The translations under genes and the position numbers were made by a program. The notes below the pieces were generated by a model that was not told the origin of the DNA, searched no databases, and saw only the letters and a program-made list of their open reading frames with translations. From Lachnospiraceae bacterium (lineage in GTDB: Bacteria > Bacillota > Clostridia > Lachnospirales > Lachnospiraceae), in NCBI GenBank assembly GCA_014804675.1, contig JAAUZH010000031.1, forward strand, positions 1 to 63,335: a stretch of 63,335 nucleotides of DNA, written 5' to 3'. This document shows positions 7,481 through 16,570 of the stretch, piece by piece; the first letter of the stretch is position 1; every line of letters starts with the position of its first letter.

Positions 7481-8593
7481 ATGAAAAAGTTAAAGAAAGG
7501 AATTTGCGTAGAAATCATACTTTTTTTAACAGCGCTTCTCGTTATAAAGGGAGTAGAAGGAATAAAAAGCAGAATTGTGTCTGTTTCCAGTACTGGAAGT
7601 GAAGCAGAGGGGGAAAAGCAGGAAAAAGATTTTGTGAAGTGGGTGGATTTTAATGTAACCAATGAAGCTTTGCGGGTTGCATATGAATGGGATGTTTCCA
7701 CCTATGGGGAAAAGGTGCATGTGAACTGGATTGATTTGCTGGCATATACAGCAGCTAAAACGGGCGGAGACTGGAAAAAAGGAGCCACAAAGGAAATGAA
7801 TCAGTTTGCAGAAAAACTGGTGGAAAAGGAAGTGACATTGGAAGAAGCCGTAAAGGACATGAAATACTTTTCTTATTACAAAGAAGTGTATGAGGCTGTT
7901 CTTGGAGGAATGGTGGGAACTTATAAAATTCAGGTTTCGGATGAGGAGCAGACAAAAGGGAATAATAATATAGTATCAGGAAATAATGCAGAACAGTCCC
8001 AGACAAAATGGGAGGAAAAGTATGGATTGAAAGCATTTCTGCCCATTGCAAAAAATTTTCCTTATTCTGATTACGATGATTTTGGAGCTTCCAGAAGTTA
8101 TGGATATAATAGGCCCCATTTGGGGCATGATATGATGGGGCAGATTGGAACACCCATTATTGCAGTGGAATCCGGATATGTGGAAGCTCTTGGATGGAAT
8201 CAGTACGGGGGATGGCGTATCGGCATAAGGAGCTTTGATAAAAAACGTTATTATTATTATGCACATTTAAGACAAAACTTCCCTTACTGCAAAAGCCTGA
8301 AAGAAGGAAGTGTGGTGACGGCAGGAGACGTAATCGGCTATATGGGACACACAGGCTACAGCAAAACAGAAAATGTAAACAATATTGAAACAGTGCATTT
8401 GCATTTCGGCATGGAAATTATTTTTGATGAATCCCAAAAGGATGGTGATAATGAAATATGGATCAGCTGTTATGAATTGACCAAATTCCTTTATCAGAAC
8501 CGATCGGAGACAGTGAAGGATCAGGAGACGAAAGAGTGGTATCGGGTGAATGAAATGGTGGATCCGGTTGTGGAGGAGTATAAGAAGAAGTGA
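7481..8593 (+). CDS. Membrane-anchored M23 (LytM-type) peptidase
   Basis: Putative zinc endopeptidase of 370 aa acting on peptidoglycan or a periplasm-like target. A single N-terminal anchor (residues about 8-24) precedes about 180 residues of unassigned helical sequence. The M23 domain contains the zinc ligands in GHDMMG and HLHFG and the catalytic-loop motif YYYYAHL. All expected LytM residues appear present, so it should be active. The start is uncertain: GAGG lies 12 bases upstream of ATG 7481. A better ribosome site (GGAGAGAG) serves an overlapping out-of-frame ATG at 7462 that opens a 46-codon reading frame, which could be a leader or chance. Confidence 0.85.
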   Translation: MKKLKKGICVEIILFLTALLVIKGVEGIKSRIVSVSSTGSEAEGEKQEKDFVKWVDFNVTNEALRVAYEWDVSTYGEKVHVNWIDLLAYTAAKTGGDWKKGATKEMNQFAEKLVEKEVTLEEAVKDMKYFSYYKEVYEAVLGGMVGTYKIQVSDEEQTKGNNNIVSGNNAEQSQTKWEEKYGLKAFLPIAKNFPYSDYDDFGASRSYGYNRPHLGHDMMGQIGTPIIAVESGYVEALGWNQYGGWRIGIRSFDKKRYYYYAHLRQNFPYCKSLKEGSVVTAGDVIGYMGHTGYSKTENVNNIETVHLHFGMEIIFDESQKDGDNEIWISCYELTKFLYQNRSETVKDQETKEWYRVNEMVDPVVEEYKKK

Positions 8594-8612
8594 GGGAGGT
8601 GGAGCGGGGGAC

Positions 8613-8839
8613 GCGGCAGAGGGATGGGGGATGGTTGGCGGCATTGTTTTTGAGGGGGATTTTACTAAACAGGCTGGGAAGGTTATCTCTGCCGGCCGGG
8701 TCGTCATATAGCGCCGTCCGTGGTGCGATATGACTAAAATTGCCGTCCGTTGCAATTTTCCCATAGGTTGTGGAGCAGCCTGTTAAGTAAAATCCCCCTC
8801 AAAAACAATGCCGCCAACCATCCCCCATCCCTCTGCCGC
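8613..8839. repeat. Large inverted-repeat element with twin same-loop hairpins
   Basis: Arms 8613-8676 and 8776-8839 are complementary over 64 bp with one mismatch. The 99-nt core has two hairpins. The first pairs GTCATAT (8703-8709) with ATATGAC (8728-8734) and GCGCC with GGTGC. The second pairs AAAATTGC (8736-8743) with GCAATTTT (8752-8759). Both present the same apical loop GTCCGT. It differs in sequence from the 148-nt elements but has the same plan of long arms around a structured core. The rest of the gap 8594-9456 holds a small hairpin (8892-8912), AT-rich sequence, element copy C and the thl promoter. No credible gene is seen. Confidence 0.85.
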
Positions 8840-9108
8840 TGTCTACGGCTGCCACCACAGCTCAGAGTGGGTGTGGCTGGCGGTGGCTTATTAGCAATCA
8901 GTCATATTGCTACCAAAGTTATAGCTTGTGACAGTCAATGCTTTGCTTAAGCTTTGGCAAAAGCTAAATAATGAAAAACAGAAAAGCAAATAATAAAAAC
9001 AACATCACAACATCAAAACCTAAAAATCAAGCAACAAAAAGCCCCAAAGCGCAGAAAAATTTCCCTCTTCCCTTACTTCCATAAGCACCTGGGGCTTGTC
9101 GATACACA

Positions 9109-9256
9109 GTGGGAGCTGGCAGAGCAGATAGTAGTCTTCTGGGCCTTGGCAAAGTCGCCGGCACTTACGCACCGTATTTTGGTGCGTTAGTACCGCTGCG
9201 TCTTTGCAGAGCGAAAGCGTGCCCATAAGACTACTATCTGCTCTGCCAGCTCCCAC
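9109..9256 (+). repeat. Covarying-arm intergenic element, copy C
   Basis: 148 nt, same core as copy B. Arms 9109-9138 and 9227-9256 pair over 30 bp without mismatch. Compared with copy B, the left arm has two substitutions and the right arm has the two matching complementary substitutions. The bases just outside (CGATACACA before, ACGTCC at and after the right end) are also shared with copy B and nearly with copy D, suggesting defined element ends. Confidence 0.93.
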
Positions 9257-9319
9257 GTCCTCCATCCACACACCCCGCCACCACCCTATGCCAAAAGTAA
9301 ATTTTTCCCACATCACCCA

Positions 9320-9348
9320 TTGCAAAAAACCCCCCCCTATGTTAAAAT
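9320..9348 (+). promoter_or_regulatory. Promoter of the butyrate operon with poly-C spacer
   Basis: TTGCAA (9320-9325), 17-base spacer, TAAAAT (9343-9348). The spacer contains a run of eight C residues (9330-9337). A gain or loss of one C would change the -35/-10 spacing. Confidence 0.65.
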
Positions 9349-9359
9349 AAAAACAGCGG

Positions 9360-9387
9360 GCAATGATAAAAAAATAACAATCATTGC
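9360..9387. promoter_or_regulatory. Dyad downstream of the thl promoter, possible operator
   Basis: GCAATGAT (9360-9367) and ATCATTGC (9380-9387) form a perfect 8-bp dyad with a 12-base spacer, about 12-39 bases after the -10 hexamer. A related half-site, AATCGTTGCA, occurs at 9419-9428. It does not match the Rex consensus well. A repressor site or an mRNA hairpin are both possible. Confidence 0.5.
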
Positions 9388-9456
9388 AAAGCCCTAAAAT
9401 ACGGGTTTTTGTAACTGAAATCGTTGCAGATCGAAACAAAAATGGAGGAAAGAAAA

Positions 9457-10644
9457 ATGGCAAAAAAAGTAGTTTTAGCAGGCGCTTGCCGTACCGCAAT
9501 CGGAACTATGGGCGGAACTTTAAGCACCACACCAGCAGCGGACCTTGGAGCAATCGTCATTAAGGAAGCTTTGAACAGAGCAGGCGTTGCACCGGAAGCA
9601 GTTGACCAGGTATATATGGGATGCGTTATCCAGGCGGGACTTGGACAGAACGTAGCACGTCAGGCAAGCATTAAGGCAGGGCTTCCTATTGAAGTGCCGG
9701 CAGTTACCATTAACGTGGTATGTGGTTCCGGTTTGAACTGCGTGAACATGGCTGCTCAGATGATTGCAGCAGGAGAAGCTGATATCGTAGTGGCAGGCGG
9801 TATGGAAAATATGTCAATGGCTCCATACGCATTGAAGCAGGCTCGTTTTGGTTACAGAATGAACAACAATACGTTAGTGGATACTATGGTAAATGATGCT
9901 CTTTGGGATGCATTCAATGATTACCATATGATTCAGACTGCTGACAATATTTGTGAAGATGAAAGATGGAAGCTTACTCGTGAAGAATTGGACGAGTTTG
10001 CAGTAAAGAGCCAGGCAAAGGCAGTAGCAGCACAGGAATCCGGTGCATTTGACAAAGAAATCGTGCCGGTACAGGTAAAGAAGAAAAAAGAAGTAATCGA
10101 ATTTAAGAAGGATGAAGGACCACGTCCTGGCACATCCATGGAAGGACTTGCAAAGTTACGTCCAATCAATCCAAACGGAAAAGTAACGGCAGGTAATGCT
10201 TCCGGTATCAATGACGGTGCAGCAGCTATCGTTGTTATGAGCGAAGAAAAAGCAAAAGAATTAGGCGTGAAGCCAATGGCTACATGGGTTGCAGGCGCTC
10301 TTGGCGGTGTTGAGCCATCTATCATGGGTATCGGCCCGGTTGCTTCTACCAAGAAAGTATTGGCAAAGACCGGCATGAAGATTGAAGACTTTGACATTAT
10401 CGAAGCAAATGAAGCTTTTGCCGCTCAGTCCATTGCAGTAGGAAGAGACTTAGGCATTGATGTGGACAAACAATTAAATCCAAACGGCGGAGCTATCGCA
10501 TTAGGACATCCGGTAGGCGCTTCAGGCTGCCGTATCTTAGTTACCCTGCTTCATGAAATGGAAGCAAAGGATGCAAAGAAGGGTCTTGCAACTCTTTGTA
10601 TCGGCGGCGGTATGGGCTGCTCTACTATCGTAGAAAGAGACTAA
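9457..10644 (+). CDS. thl: Acetyl-CoA C-acetyltransferase (thiolase)
   Basis: Condenses two acetyl-CoA to acetoacetyl-CoA, the first step toward butyrate. 395 aa, typical for the family. The nucleophilic cysteine is in VVCGSGL, the histidine in GHPVGASG and the second cysteine in CIGGGMG. The ATG at 9457 follows GGAGG by eight bases and gives the conserved N terminus MAKKVVLAG; an upstream ATG at 9424 is not used. It is the first gene of the operon thl-crt-hbd-bcd-etfB-etfA, separated from crt by a hairpin that may set relative expression. Codons and base composition look like highly expressed genes. Confidence 0.97.
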   Translation: MAKKVVLAGACRTAIGTMGGTLSTTPAADLGAIVIKEALNRAGVAPEAVDQVYMGCVIQAGLGQNVARQASIKAGLPIEVPAVTINVVCGSGLNCVNMAAQMIAAGEADIVVAGGMENMSMAPYALKQARFGYRMNNNTLVDTMVNDALWDAFNDYHMIQTADNICEDERWKLTREELDEFAVKSQAKAVAAQESGAFDKEIVPVQVKKKKEVIEFKKDEGPRPGTSMEGLAKLRPINPNGKVTAGNASGINDGAAAIVVMSEEKAKELGVKPMATWVAGALGGVEPSIMGIGPVASTKKVLAKTGMKIEDFDIIEANEAFAAQSIAVGRDLGIDVDKQLNPNGGAIALGHPVGASGCRILVTLLHEMEAKDAKKGLATLCIGGGMGCSTIVERD

Positions 10645-10655
10645 TCATAAAAATT

Positions 10656-10693
10656 CACAATGACTGCCAGGCAAATGTCTGGCAGCCCTTGTG
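10656..10693 (+). terminator. Intercistronic hairpin between thl and crt
   Basis: CTGCCAG (10664-10670) pairs with CTGGCAG (10679-10685), extended by CACAA / TTGTG. There is no T run, so an attenuator or an mRNA-stabilising or processing site is more likely than a full terminator. Confidence 0.5.
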
Positions 10694-10804
10694 CGTCTAT
10701 GAGGAAAATCAAATGCCCACAGCAGTCGGATGAAGCATAAACTTACAGTGAAGCAGGCAGCTTTCCGGTTACTGCTTATGAAAAAGAAAGATAGGAGAAA
10801 AATC

Positions 10805-11581
10805 ATGGAATTCATTTTATATGAACAAAAAGGCGCATATGCCATCATAACAATCAATCGTGAAAAAGCATTGAACGCATTAAATTCTACCGTACTGGAA
10901 GAACTGGATAAGACTTTGGATGAGGTTAATTTAGATGAAGTAAGATGTCTGATTTTAACAGGTGCAGGTGCAAAATCCTTTGTAGCAGGCGCTGACATCG
11001 GAGAAATGAGCTCCCTTACAAAAGCAGAGGGAGAAGCTTTTGGTAAGAAAGGAAATGATGTATTCCGCAAATTAGAAACATTCCCGATTCCTGTCATTGC
11101 AGCAGTAAACGGATTTGCATTAGGCGGCGGCTGTGAGATTTCCATGAGCTGCGATATCCGTATCTGCTCCGAAAACGCAGTATTCGGACAGCCGGAAGTA
11201 GGTCTTGGCATTACTCCAGGCTTTGGCGGTACACAGAGACTTGCGCGCTTAGTTGGTGCAGGCATGGCAAAGCAGATGATCTACACTGCAAGAAACATCA
11301 AAGCGGATGAAGCTTACAGAATCGGTCTTGTAAATGCAGTTTATCCACAGGAAGAACTCATGGCGGCAGCAGAAAAGATGGCAGCAGGCATTGCCAAGAA
11401 TGCTCCTATTGCTGTTCGTAACTGCAAGAAAGCAATTAACGAAGGTCTGGATGTGGATATGGATCAGGCAATCGTAATTGAAGAGAAGCTGTTTGGTGAC
11501 TGCTTTGAATCTTATGACCAGAAAGAAGGAATGGCAGCTTTCCTTGAAAAGAGAAAAGTGGAAGCTTTCTTAAACAAATAA
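10805..11581 (+). CDS. crt: Crotonase (3-hydroxybutyryl-CoA dehydratase)
   Basis: Dehydrates 3-hydroxybutyryl-CoA to crotonyl-CoA. 258 aa, enoyl-CoA hydratase fold. The oxyanion-hole segments are in [11 protein letters not shown] and GFALGGGCE, and the catalytic glutamates are in GGGCEISM and [14 protein letters not shown]. The ATG at 10805 follows AGGAG; a longer reading frame from 10730 has no family-like sequence upstream. It lies between thl and hbd in pathway order. Confidence 0.96.
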   Translation: MEFILYEQKGAYAIITINREKALNALNSTVLEELDKTLDEVNLDEVRCLILTGAGAKSFVAGADIGEMSSLTKAEGEAFGKKGNDVFRKLETFPIPVIAAVNGFALGGGCEISMSCDIRICSENAVFGQPEVGLGITPGFGGTQRLARLVGAGMAKQMIYTARNIKADEAYRIGLVNAVYPQEELMAAAEKMAAGIAKNAPIAVRNCKKAINEGLDVDMDQAIVIEEKLFGDCFESYDQKEGMAAFLEKRKVEAFLNK

Positions 11582-11604
11582 AATATATTTTAGGAGGAAC
11601 AAAC

Positions 11605-12444
11605 ATGAAAGTAGGTATTATTGGTGCCGGTACAATGGGTTCCGGTATCGCACAGGCTTTTGCCCAGACAGAAGGTTATGAAGTATACCTTTGCGACATC
11701 AACGAAGAATTTGCTGCAAACGGTAAGAACAAAATCGCAAAAGGTTTTGAAAAACGTATTGCAAAAGGAAAAATGGATCAGGCAGCAGCAGATGCAATTC
11801 TTGCTAAGATTACAACAGGCGTAAAGACTATCTGTACAGATTGTGATTTAGTAGTGGAAGCAGCATTAGAGGTTATGGATATTAAGAAACAGACATTTAA
11901 AGAGTTACAGGATATCTGTAAGCCGGAATGTATTTTTGCTACCAATACATCTTCTCTTTCCATTACAGAAATCGGTGCAGGACTTGACAGACCGGTAATC
12001 GGTATGCACTTCTTTAACCCGGCTCCTGTTATGAAGCTTGTAGAAGTAATCGCAGGTTTGAATACACCAGCAGATGTTGTAGAAAAGATTAAGACAATTT
12101 CCGAAGAAATCGGAAAGACTCCTGTACAGGTAGAAGAAGCAGCAGGCTTTGTAGTAAACAGAATCTTAATTCCGATGATTAACGAAGCAATCGGCATTTA
12201 TGCAGACGGCGTTGCAAGCGTAGAAGGCATTGATGCAGCTATGAAGCTCGGAGCAAACCATCCAATGGGACCTTTGGCATTAGGCGATTTAGTAGGTCTT
12301 GATATCGTACTTGCTATTATGGAAGTATTGCAGGCAGAAACAGGCGATACAAAATACCGTCCACATCCGCTCCTTAAGAAAATGGTTCGCGGTGGACAGC
12401 TTGGTATGAAGACAGGCAAAGGCTTCTACGACTACAGCAAATAA
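11605..12444 (+). CDS. hbd: 3-hydroxybutyryl-CoA dehydrogenase
   Basis: NAD(P)-dependent reduction of acetoacetyl-CoA to 3-hydroxybutyryl-CoA. 279 aa. The Rossmann motif [11 protein letters not shown] is at the N terminus, the catalytic histidine is in GMHFFNP, and the C-terminal helical domain contains [15 protein letters not shown]. The ribosome site AGGAGG is at optimal spacing. It follows crt by 23 bp. Confidence 0.97.
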   Translation: MKVGIIGAGTMGSGIAQAFAQTEGYEVYLCDINEEFAANGKNKIAKGFEKRIAKGKMDQAAADAILAKITTGVKTICTDCDLVVEAALEVMDIKKQTFKELQDICKPECIFATNTSSLSITEIGAGLDRPVIGMHFFNPAPVMKLVEVIAGLNTPADVVEKIKTISEEIGKTPVQVEEAAGFVVNRILIPMINEAIGIYADGVASVEGIDAAMKLGANHPMGPLALGDLVGLDIVLAIMEVLQAETGDTKYRPHPLLKKMVRGGQLGMKTGKGFYDYSK

Positions 12445-12480
12445 AAATAAGCAGTGATAAAAATAATGGAGGAAACAAAA

Positions 12481-13632
12481 ATGGATTTTACATTAAGTAA
12501 GAAACATGAAATGGCAAGAACTCTTTTCAGAGATTTTGCACAAAACGAAGTAAAACCACTTGCCCAGGAAGTTGACGAGACAGAAACATTCCCAAGAGAA
12601 ACTGTTGACAAAATGGCAAAATTAGGATTTTTAGGAATTCCTATTCCAAAGGAATACGGCGGACAGGGTTGTGACCCGTTAACATACGCAATGTGCGTGG
12701 AAGAGCTTTCCAAGGTATGCGGTACTACAGGCGTTATCGTATCCGCACATACTTCTCTTTGCTGCGATCCGATCCAGACCTATGGTACGGAAGAGCAGAA
12801 GCAGAAATATTTAGTGCCTCTTGCAAAGGGCGAGAAATTAGGCGCTTTCGGTCTGACAGAGCCAGGTGCTGGTACGGATGCACAGGGACAGCAGACAAAG
12901 GCTGTTTTAGACGGCGACGAATGGGTGTTGAACGGTTCCAAGTGCTTTATTACAAACGGTAAAGAAGCAGATATCTATATTGTAATCGCCATTACCGGCA
13001 TGATTGAAAAACGCGGCAGAATGACAAAAGAAATTTCCGCATTCATCGTAGAAAAAGGAACACCGGGCTTTACCTTTGGTACAAAGGAAAAGAAAATGGG
13101 TATCCGCGGTTCATCCACATACGAATTGATTTTTACGGATTGCCGTATTCCAAAAGAAAACCTGCTTGGCGCAAAGGGCAAGGGCTTTAGTATCGCAATG
13201 CACACCTTAGACGGCGGACGTATTGGTATCGCTGCACAGGCATTAGGTTTGGCAGAGGGTGCTTTGGAAACCACGATTGAATATGTAAAGGAAAGAAAAC
13301 AGTTCGGAAGACCAATCGGCGCTTTCCAGAATACACAGTTTCAGCTTGCTGACATGGCTACCAAGGTAGAAGCAGCAAAGCTCCTTGTATACAAGGCAGC
13401 TATGGCAAAGGCTACTCAGAAGGAGTATAACATAGAAGCTGCCCAGGCAAAATTATATGCAGCAGAGGTTGCTATGGAAGTAACGACGAAGGCTGTTCAG
13501 TTACATGGTGGTTACGGTTATATCAGAGAATATGACGTAGAACGTATGATGCGTGATGCTAAGATTACAGAAATCTACGAAGGAACTTCTGAAGTTCAGC
13601 GTATAGTTATTTCTGGAAGCTTATTAAAATAA
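12481..13632 (+). CDS. bcd: Butyryl-CoA dehydrogenase
   Basis: FAD-dependent reduction of crotonyl-CoA to butyryl-CoA, expected to work with EtfAB in flavin-based electron bifurcation to ferredoxin. 383 aa, acyl-CoA dehydrogenase family. FAD/substrate motifs FGLTEPGAGTDAQG and IRGSSTYEL are seen, and the catalytic base is the Glu in IYEGTSEVQR. The ATG at 12481 follows GGAGG; the upstream in-frame ATG at 12454 is rejected. etfB starts 16 bp downstream, as in other butyrate operons. Confidence 0.97.
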   Translation: MDFTLSKKHEMARTLFRDFAQNEVKPLAQEVDETETFPRETVDKMAKLGFLGIPIPKEYGGQGCDPLTYAMCVEELSKVCGTTGVIVSAHTSLCCDPIQTYGTEEQKQKYLVPLAKGEKLGAFGLTEPGAGTDAQGQQTKAVLDGDEWVLNGSKCFITNGKEADIYIVIAITGMIEKRGRMTKEISAFIVEKGTPGFTFGTKEKKMGIRGSSTYELIFTDCRIPKENLLGAKGKGFSIAMHTLDGGRIGIAAQALGLAEGALETTIEYVKERKQFGRPIGAFQNTQFQLADMATKVEAAKLLVYKAAMAKATQKEYNIEAAQAKLYAAEVAMEVTTKAVQLHGGYGYIREYDVERMMRDAKITEIYEGTSEVQRIVISGSLLK

Positions 13633-13647
13633 GGAGGTACGAAAAAC

Positions 13648-14430
13648 GTGAAGATCGTAGTATGTGTAAAACAGGTACCTGATACAAAGGGTGGAGTAAA
13701 ATTCAATCCAGACGGTACGTTAGACAGAGGTGCAATGCTTACTATTATGAATCCTGATGATAAAGCAGGTTTGGAAGCAGCACTTAGATTAAAAGATCAA
13801 TATGGCGCAGAGGTAACCGTTCTGACAATGGGACTTCCAAAGGCAGAAGATGTGCTTCGTGAAGCTATGGCTATGGGCGCTGACAATGGAATTTTAGTAA
13901 CAGACAGAGTATTGGGAGGAGCTGATACATGGGCAACCTCTACAACACTTGCCGGCGCTATCCGGAATCTGGAGTACGACTTGATCATTACAGGACGTCA
14001 GGCTATCGACGGCGATACTGCACAGGTAGGACCACAGATTTCCGAGCATTTAGGAATCCCTGTGATTTCTTATGCACAGGATATCAAGGTAGAAGGCGAC
14101 AGCGTTATTGTAGAACGCCAGTATGAAGACAGATACCATGTGGTAAAAGCAAAAATGCCATGTCTTGTAACCGCTCTTGCAGAATTAAACGAGCCCCGTT
14201 ACATGACTCCAGGCGGAATTTTTGATTCTTTAGAAAAAGAAATTACAGTTTGGGGAAGAGCAAACCTTGTGGATGTAGAGGATTCCAACTTAGGTCTTGC
14301 AGGATCACCGACCAAGATTGCAAAGGCTTCCGATAAAGTGAGAAAGGGAACTGGCGAAAAGGTAACCCTTGATCCGGAGGAAGCAGTATCTTACCTGATG
14401 AATAAATTAACAGAGAAACATGTTATCTAA
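13648..14430 (+). CDS. etfB: Electron transfer flavoprotein subunit beta
   Basis: Beta subunit of the Bcd-associated Etf, 260 aa. The start is GTG (13648), seven bases after AAGGAGGT. The N terminus VCVKQVPDTKGG and the signature GRQAIDGDTAQVGPQISEHL are characteristic. In bifurcating Etf this subunit binds the FAD that takes electrons from NADH. It is translated with etfA 26 bp downstream. Confidence 0.96.
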   Translation: MKIVVCVKQVPDTKGGVKFNPDGTLDRGAMLTIMNPDDKAGLEAALRLKDQYGAEVTVLTMGLPKAEDVLREAMAMGADNGILVTDRVLGGADTWATSTTLAGAIRNLEYDLIITGRQAIDGDTAQVGPQISEHLGIPVISYAQDIKVEGDSVIVERQYEDRYHVVKAKMPCLVTALAELNEPRYMTPGGIFDSLEKEITVWGRANLVDVEDSNLGLAGSPTKIAKASDKVRKGTGEKVTLDPEEAVSYLMNKLTEKHVI

Positions 14431-14456
14431 TAAATAAAGGAAAAGTGGTGAAAAAA

Positions 14457-15497
14457 ATGAATTTAGAAGAATATAAAGGCGTATATGTCTTTGCGCAGCA
14501 GGTTGACAATCAATTAAGCGGCATTGCTTTTGAGTTGATCGGAAAAGGCAAAGACTTAGCAGCAGATTTAGGAACAGAGGTTACCGCAATCCTTGTAGGT
14601 TCAGGGGTAAAAGACCTTGCAGACGAGCTTGCAGCATACGGTGCCGACAAAGTAATCGTTGTAGATGATCCTGAATTAAAGGATTACAGAACAGAACCTT
14701 ACACACATGCAGTTGCATCCGTTATTGAAAAATACAAACCGGAAATCGTACTGGTAGGCGCTACCGCAATCGGCCGTGACTTGGGACCAAGAGTTTCCGC
14801 AAGAGTAAAAACAGGTCTTACTGCTGACTGTACCGTACTGGAAATCGGTGATTTCCCGTTAAATCCAATTCCGGGCAAAGAGCAGAAGCACAATCAGTTG
14901 TTAATGACCCGTCCTGCATTTGGTGGAAATACCATTGCTACAATCGCATGTCCTGATCATCGTCCTCAGATGGCTACTGTACGTCCGGGCGTTATGCAGA
15001 AGCGCGAAAAAGTAGAAGGTGCAAAGGCTGTTGTAGAAGAATTCAACCCGGGCTTTACACCAGACAACAAATATGTTGAAATTCTGGATGTGGTAAAATC
15101 CGTAGTGGATACAGTAGATATTATGGATGCTAAAATTCTCGTATCCGGCGGTCGTGGCGTAGGCAGCCCTGAAAACTTCAAATTATTAGAGGATTTAGCA
15201 GATGCTATCGGCGGAACCGTAAGCTGCTCCCGTGCAGTTGTGGATTCCGGCTGGAAGCCACGTGACCTTCAGGTTGGACAGACTGGTAAGACCGTACGTC
15301 CTAACGTGTATTTTGCAATCGGTATTTCCGGAGCAATCCAGCACGTTGCCGGTATGGAAGAATCCGATATCATCATTGCCATCAACAAAGATGAAACAGC
15401 TCCTATTTTTGATGTAGCTGATTACGGTATTGTTGGTGACTTGAATAAAATCCTTCCTATGCTGACAGAGCAGATTAAGGCTGTTGTGAAGAAATAG
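14457..15497 (+). CDS. etfA: Electron transfer flavoprotein subunit alpha
   Basis: Alpha subunit of Etf, 346 aa. The C-terminal FAD domain has the signatures [32 protein letters not shown] and [20 protein letters not shown]. Start choice: ATG 14457 ([12 protein letters not shown]) matches the usual N terminus; two GTG codons lie just upstream at 14445 and 14448. It is the last gene of the butyrate operon and is followed by a strong hairpin terminator. Confidence 0.96.
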   Translation: MNLEEYKGVYVFAQQVDNQLSGIAFELIGKGKDLAADLGTEVTAILVGSGVKDLADELAAYGADKVIVVDDPELKDYRTEPYTHAVASVIEKYKPEIVLVGATAIGRDLGPRVSARVKTGLTADCTVLEIGDFPLNPIPGKEQKHNQLLMTRPAFGGNTIATIACPDHRPQMATVRPGVMQKREKVEGAKAVVEEFNPGFTPDNKYVEILDVVKSVVDTVDIMDAKILVSGGRGVGSPENFKLLEDLADAIGGTVSCSRAVVDSGWKPRDLQVGQTGKTVRPNVYFAIGISGAIQHVAGMEESDIIIAINKDETAPIFDVADYGIVGDLNKILPMLTEQIKAVVKK

Positions 15498-15559
15498 GAC
15501 GGCAGTTCTTTGGTCTGTTCTATAGGAATGAACGGACTGAATAGAGTGAATAAAATAGG

Positions 15560-15598
15560 AAAACCCTTTCTTCGGAAAAGCCGGGGAGAGGGTTTTTT
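15560..15598 (+). terminator. Terminator of the butyrate operon
   Basis: AAACCCT (15561-15567) pairs with AGGGTTT (15589-15595), with further pairing inside, and six T residues end the structure. Confidence 0.85.
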
Positions 15599-15660
15599 GT
15601 GTACTCAAACAACAAGGAAGTATACAGCACTTTAGCCTATTAATCCAAATTGGTTTCTTA

Positions 15661-15689
15661 TTGAGAAATAGGGGTAGCTATGTTAATAT
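15661..15689 (+). promoter_or_regulatory. Possible promoter of the toxin-antitoxin pair
   Basis: TTGAGA (15661-15666), 17 bases, TAATAT (15684-15689). A moderate match, in the 264-bp gap before the antitoxin gene. Confidence 0.4.
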
Positions 15690-15761
15690 AATTAGTAGGA
15701 AAGTGAATAATATAATGAATGATTTTTATGAAGAAATAGATTTATAGGAAGGAGAGATTTT

Positions 15762-16049
15762 ATGGCATTAATAGATGTTAATATTAAGGTACCGATGGAG
15801 ATGGCGGTTTACTTAGAACCATCCAATCAGGTTATTGAACTTGAAAGAAATGCTTTGCTGCTATACCCTTATATATTAAAACAGACGATATCCCATGGTC
15901 GTGCAGCTGAAATATTGGGAATACGCAAAAATGAGCTGATAGATATTTATGACAAATTGGGATTTTCTTATCTGGATTTAACAATGAACGATCTTGATAT
16001 GGAGCTGGAAGCATATAGAAAGGTGAAAGTAAAAGGGGAATTGGTATGA
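15762..16049 (+). CDS. UPF0175 family protein, probable antitoxin
   Basis: Small protein of 95 aa with the UPF0175 pattern: an N-terminal strand region, then ERNALLLYPYILKQ and a helix-turn-helix-like ISHGRAAEILGIRKNEL. Members of this family are commonly encoded next to DUF3368 PIN-like proteins and are thought to act as antitoxins. Its stop overlaps the downstream start (ATGA), indicating translational coupling. The ribosome site is AAGGAGAG. Whether it is active is not shown by the sequence. Confidence 0.75.
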   Translation: MALIDVNIKVPMEMAVYLEPSNQVIELERNALLLYPYILKQTISHGRAAEILGIRKNELIDIYDKLGFSYLDLTMNDLDMELEAYRKVKVKGELV

Positions 16050-16537
16050 TAATTGTGTCTGATACTACACCAATTATTTCTCTTTTGAAAATTAACAGGC
16101 TTGATTTATTAGAGAAATTATTTGGAGAGGTTTTGATTCCGAATGCCGTATATGAGGAACTTACAGCCGATAAACGATTTATAGATGAGGCAAAAATGCT
16201 GTTCAATGTATCTTATATAAAATCTGTTTCTGTATCGAATCCCGAAGCAGTCAGAATTTTAAGGATGGCGACAGGGCTTGATCAAGGCGAGAGTGAAGCG
16301 ATTGTTCTTACGGATGAGTTAAAGGCTGATATTTTGCTTATGGATGAAGCAAAGGGAAGAAAGATTTCAGGACAGATGGGAATAACAATTATGGGGACAA
16401 TCGGACTTCTGATTAGTGCCTATGAGGATAGAATAATCACTTCTGAGGAAGTGCGAAGGTGTATTGATGATCTTCAAAGGTCTGGTAGACATATAGGAGA
16501 GAGACATTATCAGATGTTATTAGATAGATTGCAGTAG
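16046..16537 (+). CDS. DUF3368 PIN-like domain protein, probable toxin
   Basis: 163 aa. The N-terminal SDTTPIISLLKINRL and the acidic positions in GLDQGESEAIVL and ILLMDEAKGRKIS fit the DUF3368 branch of the PIN nuclease superfamily. These proteins are predicted RNases of VapC-like toxin-antitoxin systems. The gene is coupled to the UPF0175 gene by a 4-base overlap. Acidic catalytic candidates are D6, E (in QGESE) and D (in LLMDEA). Confidence 0.78.
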   Translation: MIIVSDTTPIISLLKINRLDLLEKLFGEVLIPNAVYEELTADKRFIDEAKMLFNVSYIKSVSVSNPEAVRILRMATGLDQGESEAIVLTDELKADILLMDEAKGRKISGQMGITIMGTIGLLISAYEDRIITSEEVRRCIDDLQRSGRHIGERHYQMLLDRLQ

Positions 16538-16570
16538 CAATAATGTGAAAGGGGATTATTAAAATCCCCT

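Noticed and set aside
9360..9387. Rex operator at the butyrate operon
   Set aside because: The dyad GCAATGAT-N12-ATCATTGC lacks the TTGTGA or TTGTTAA half-sites and spacing of Rex.
10645..11265. Long minus-strand frame opposite crt, and similar ones opposite thl and hbd
   Set aside because: Shadows of strongly biased, highly expressed genes.
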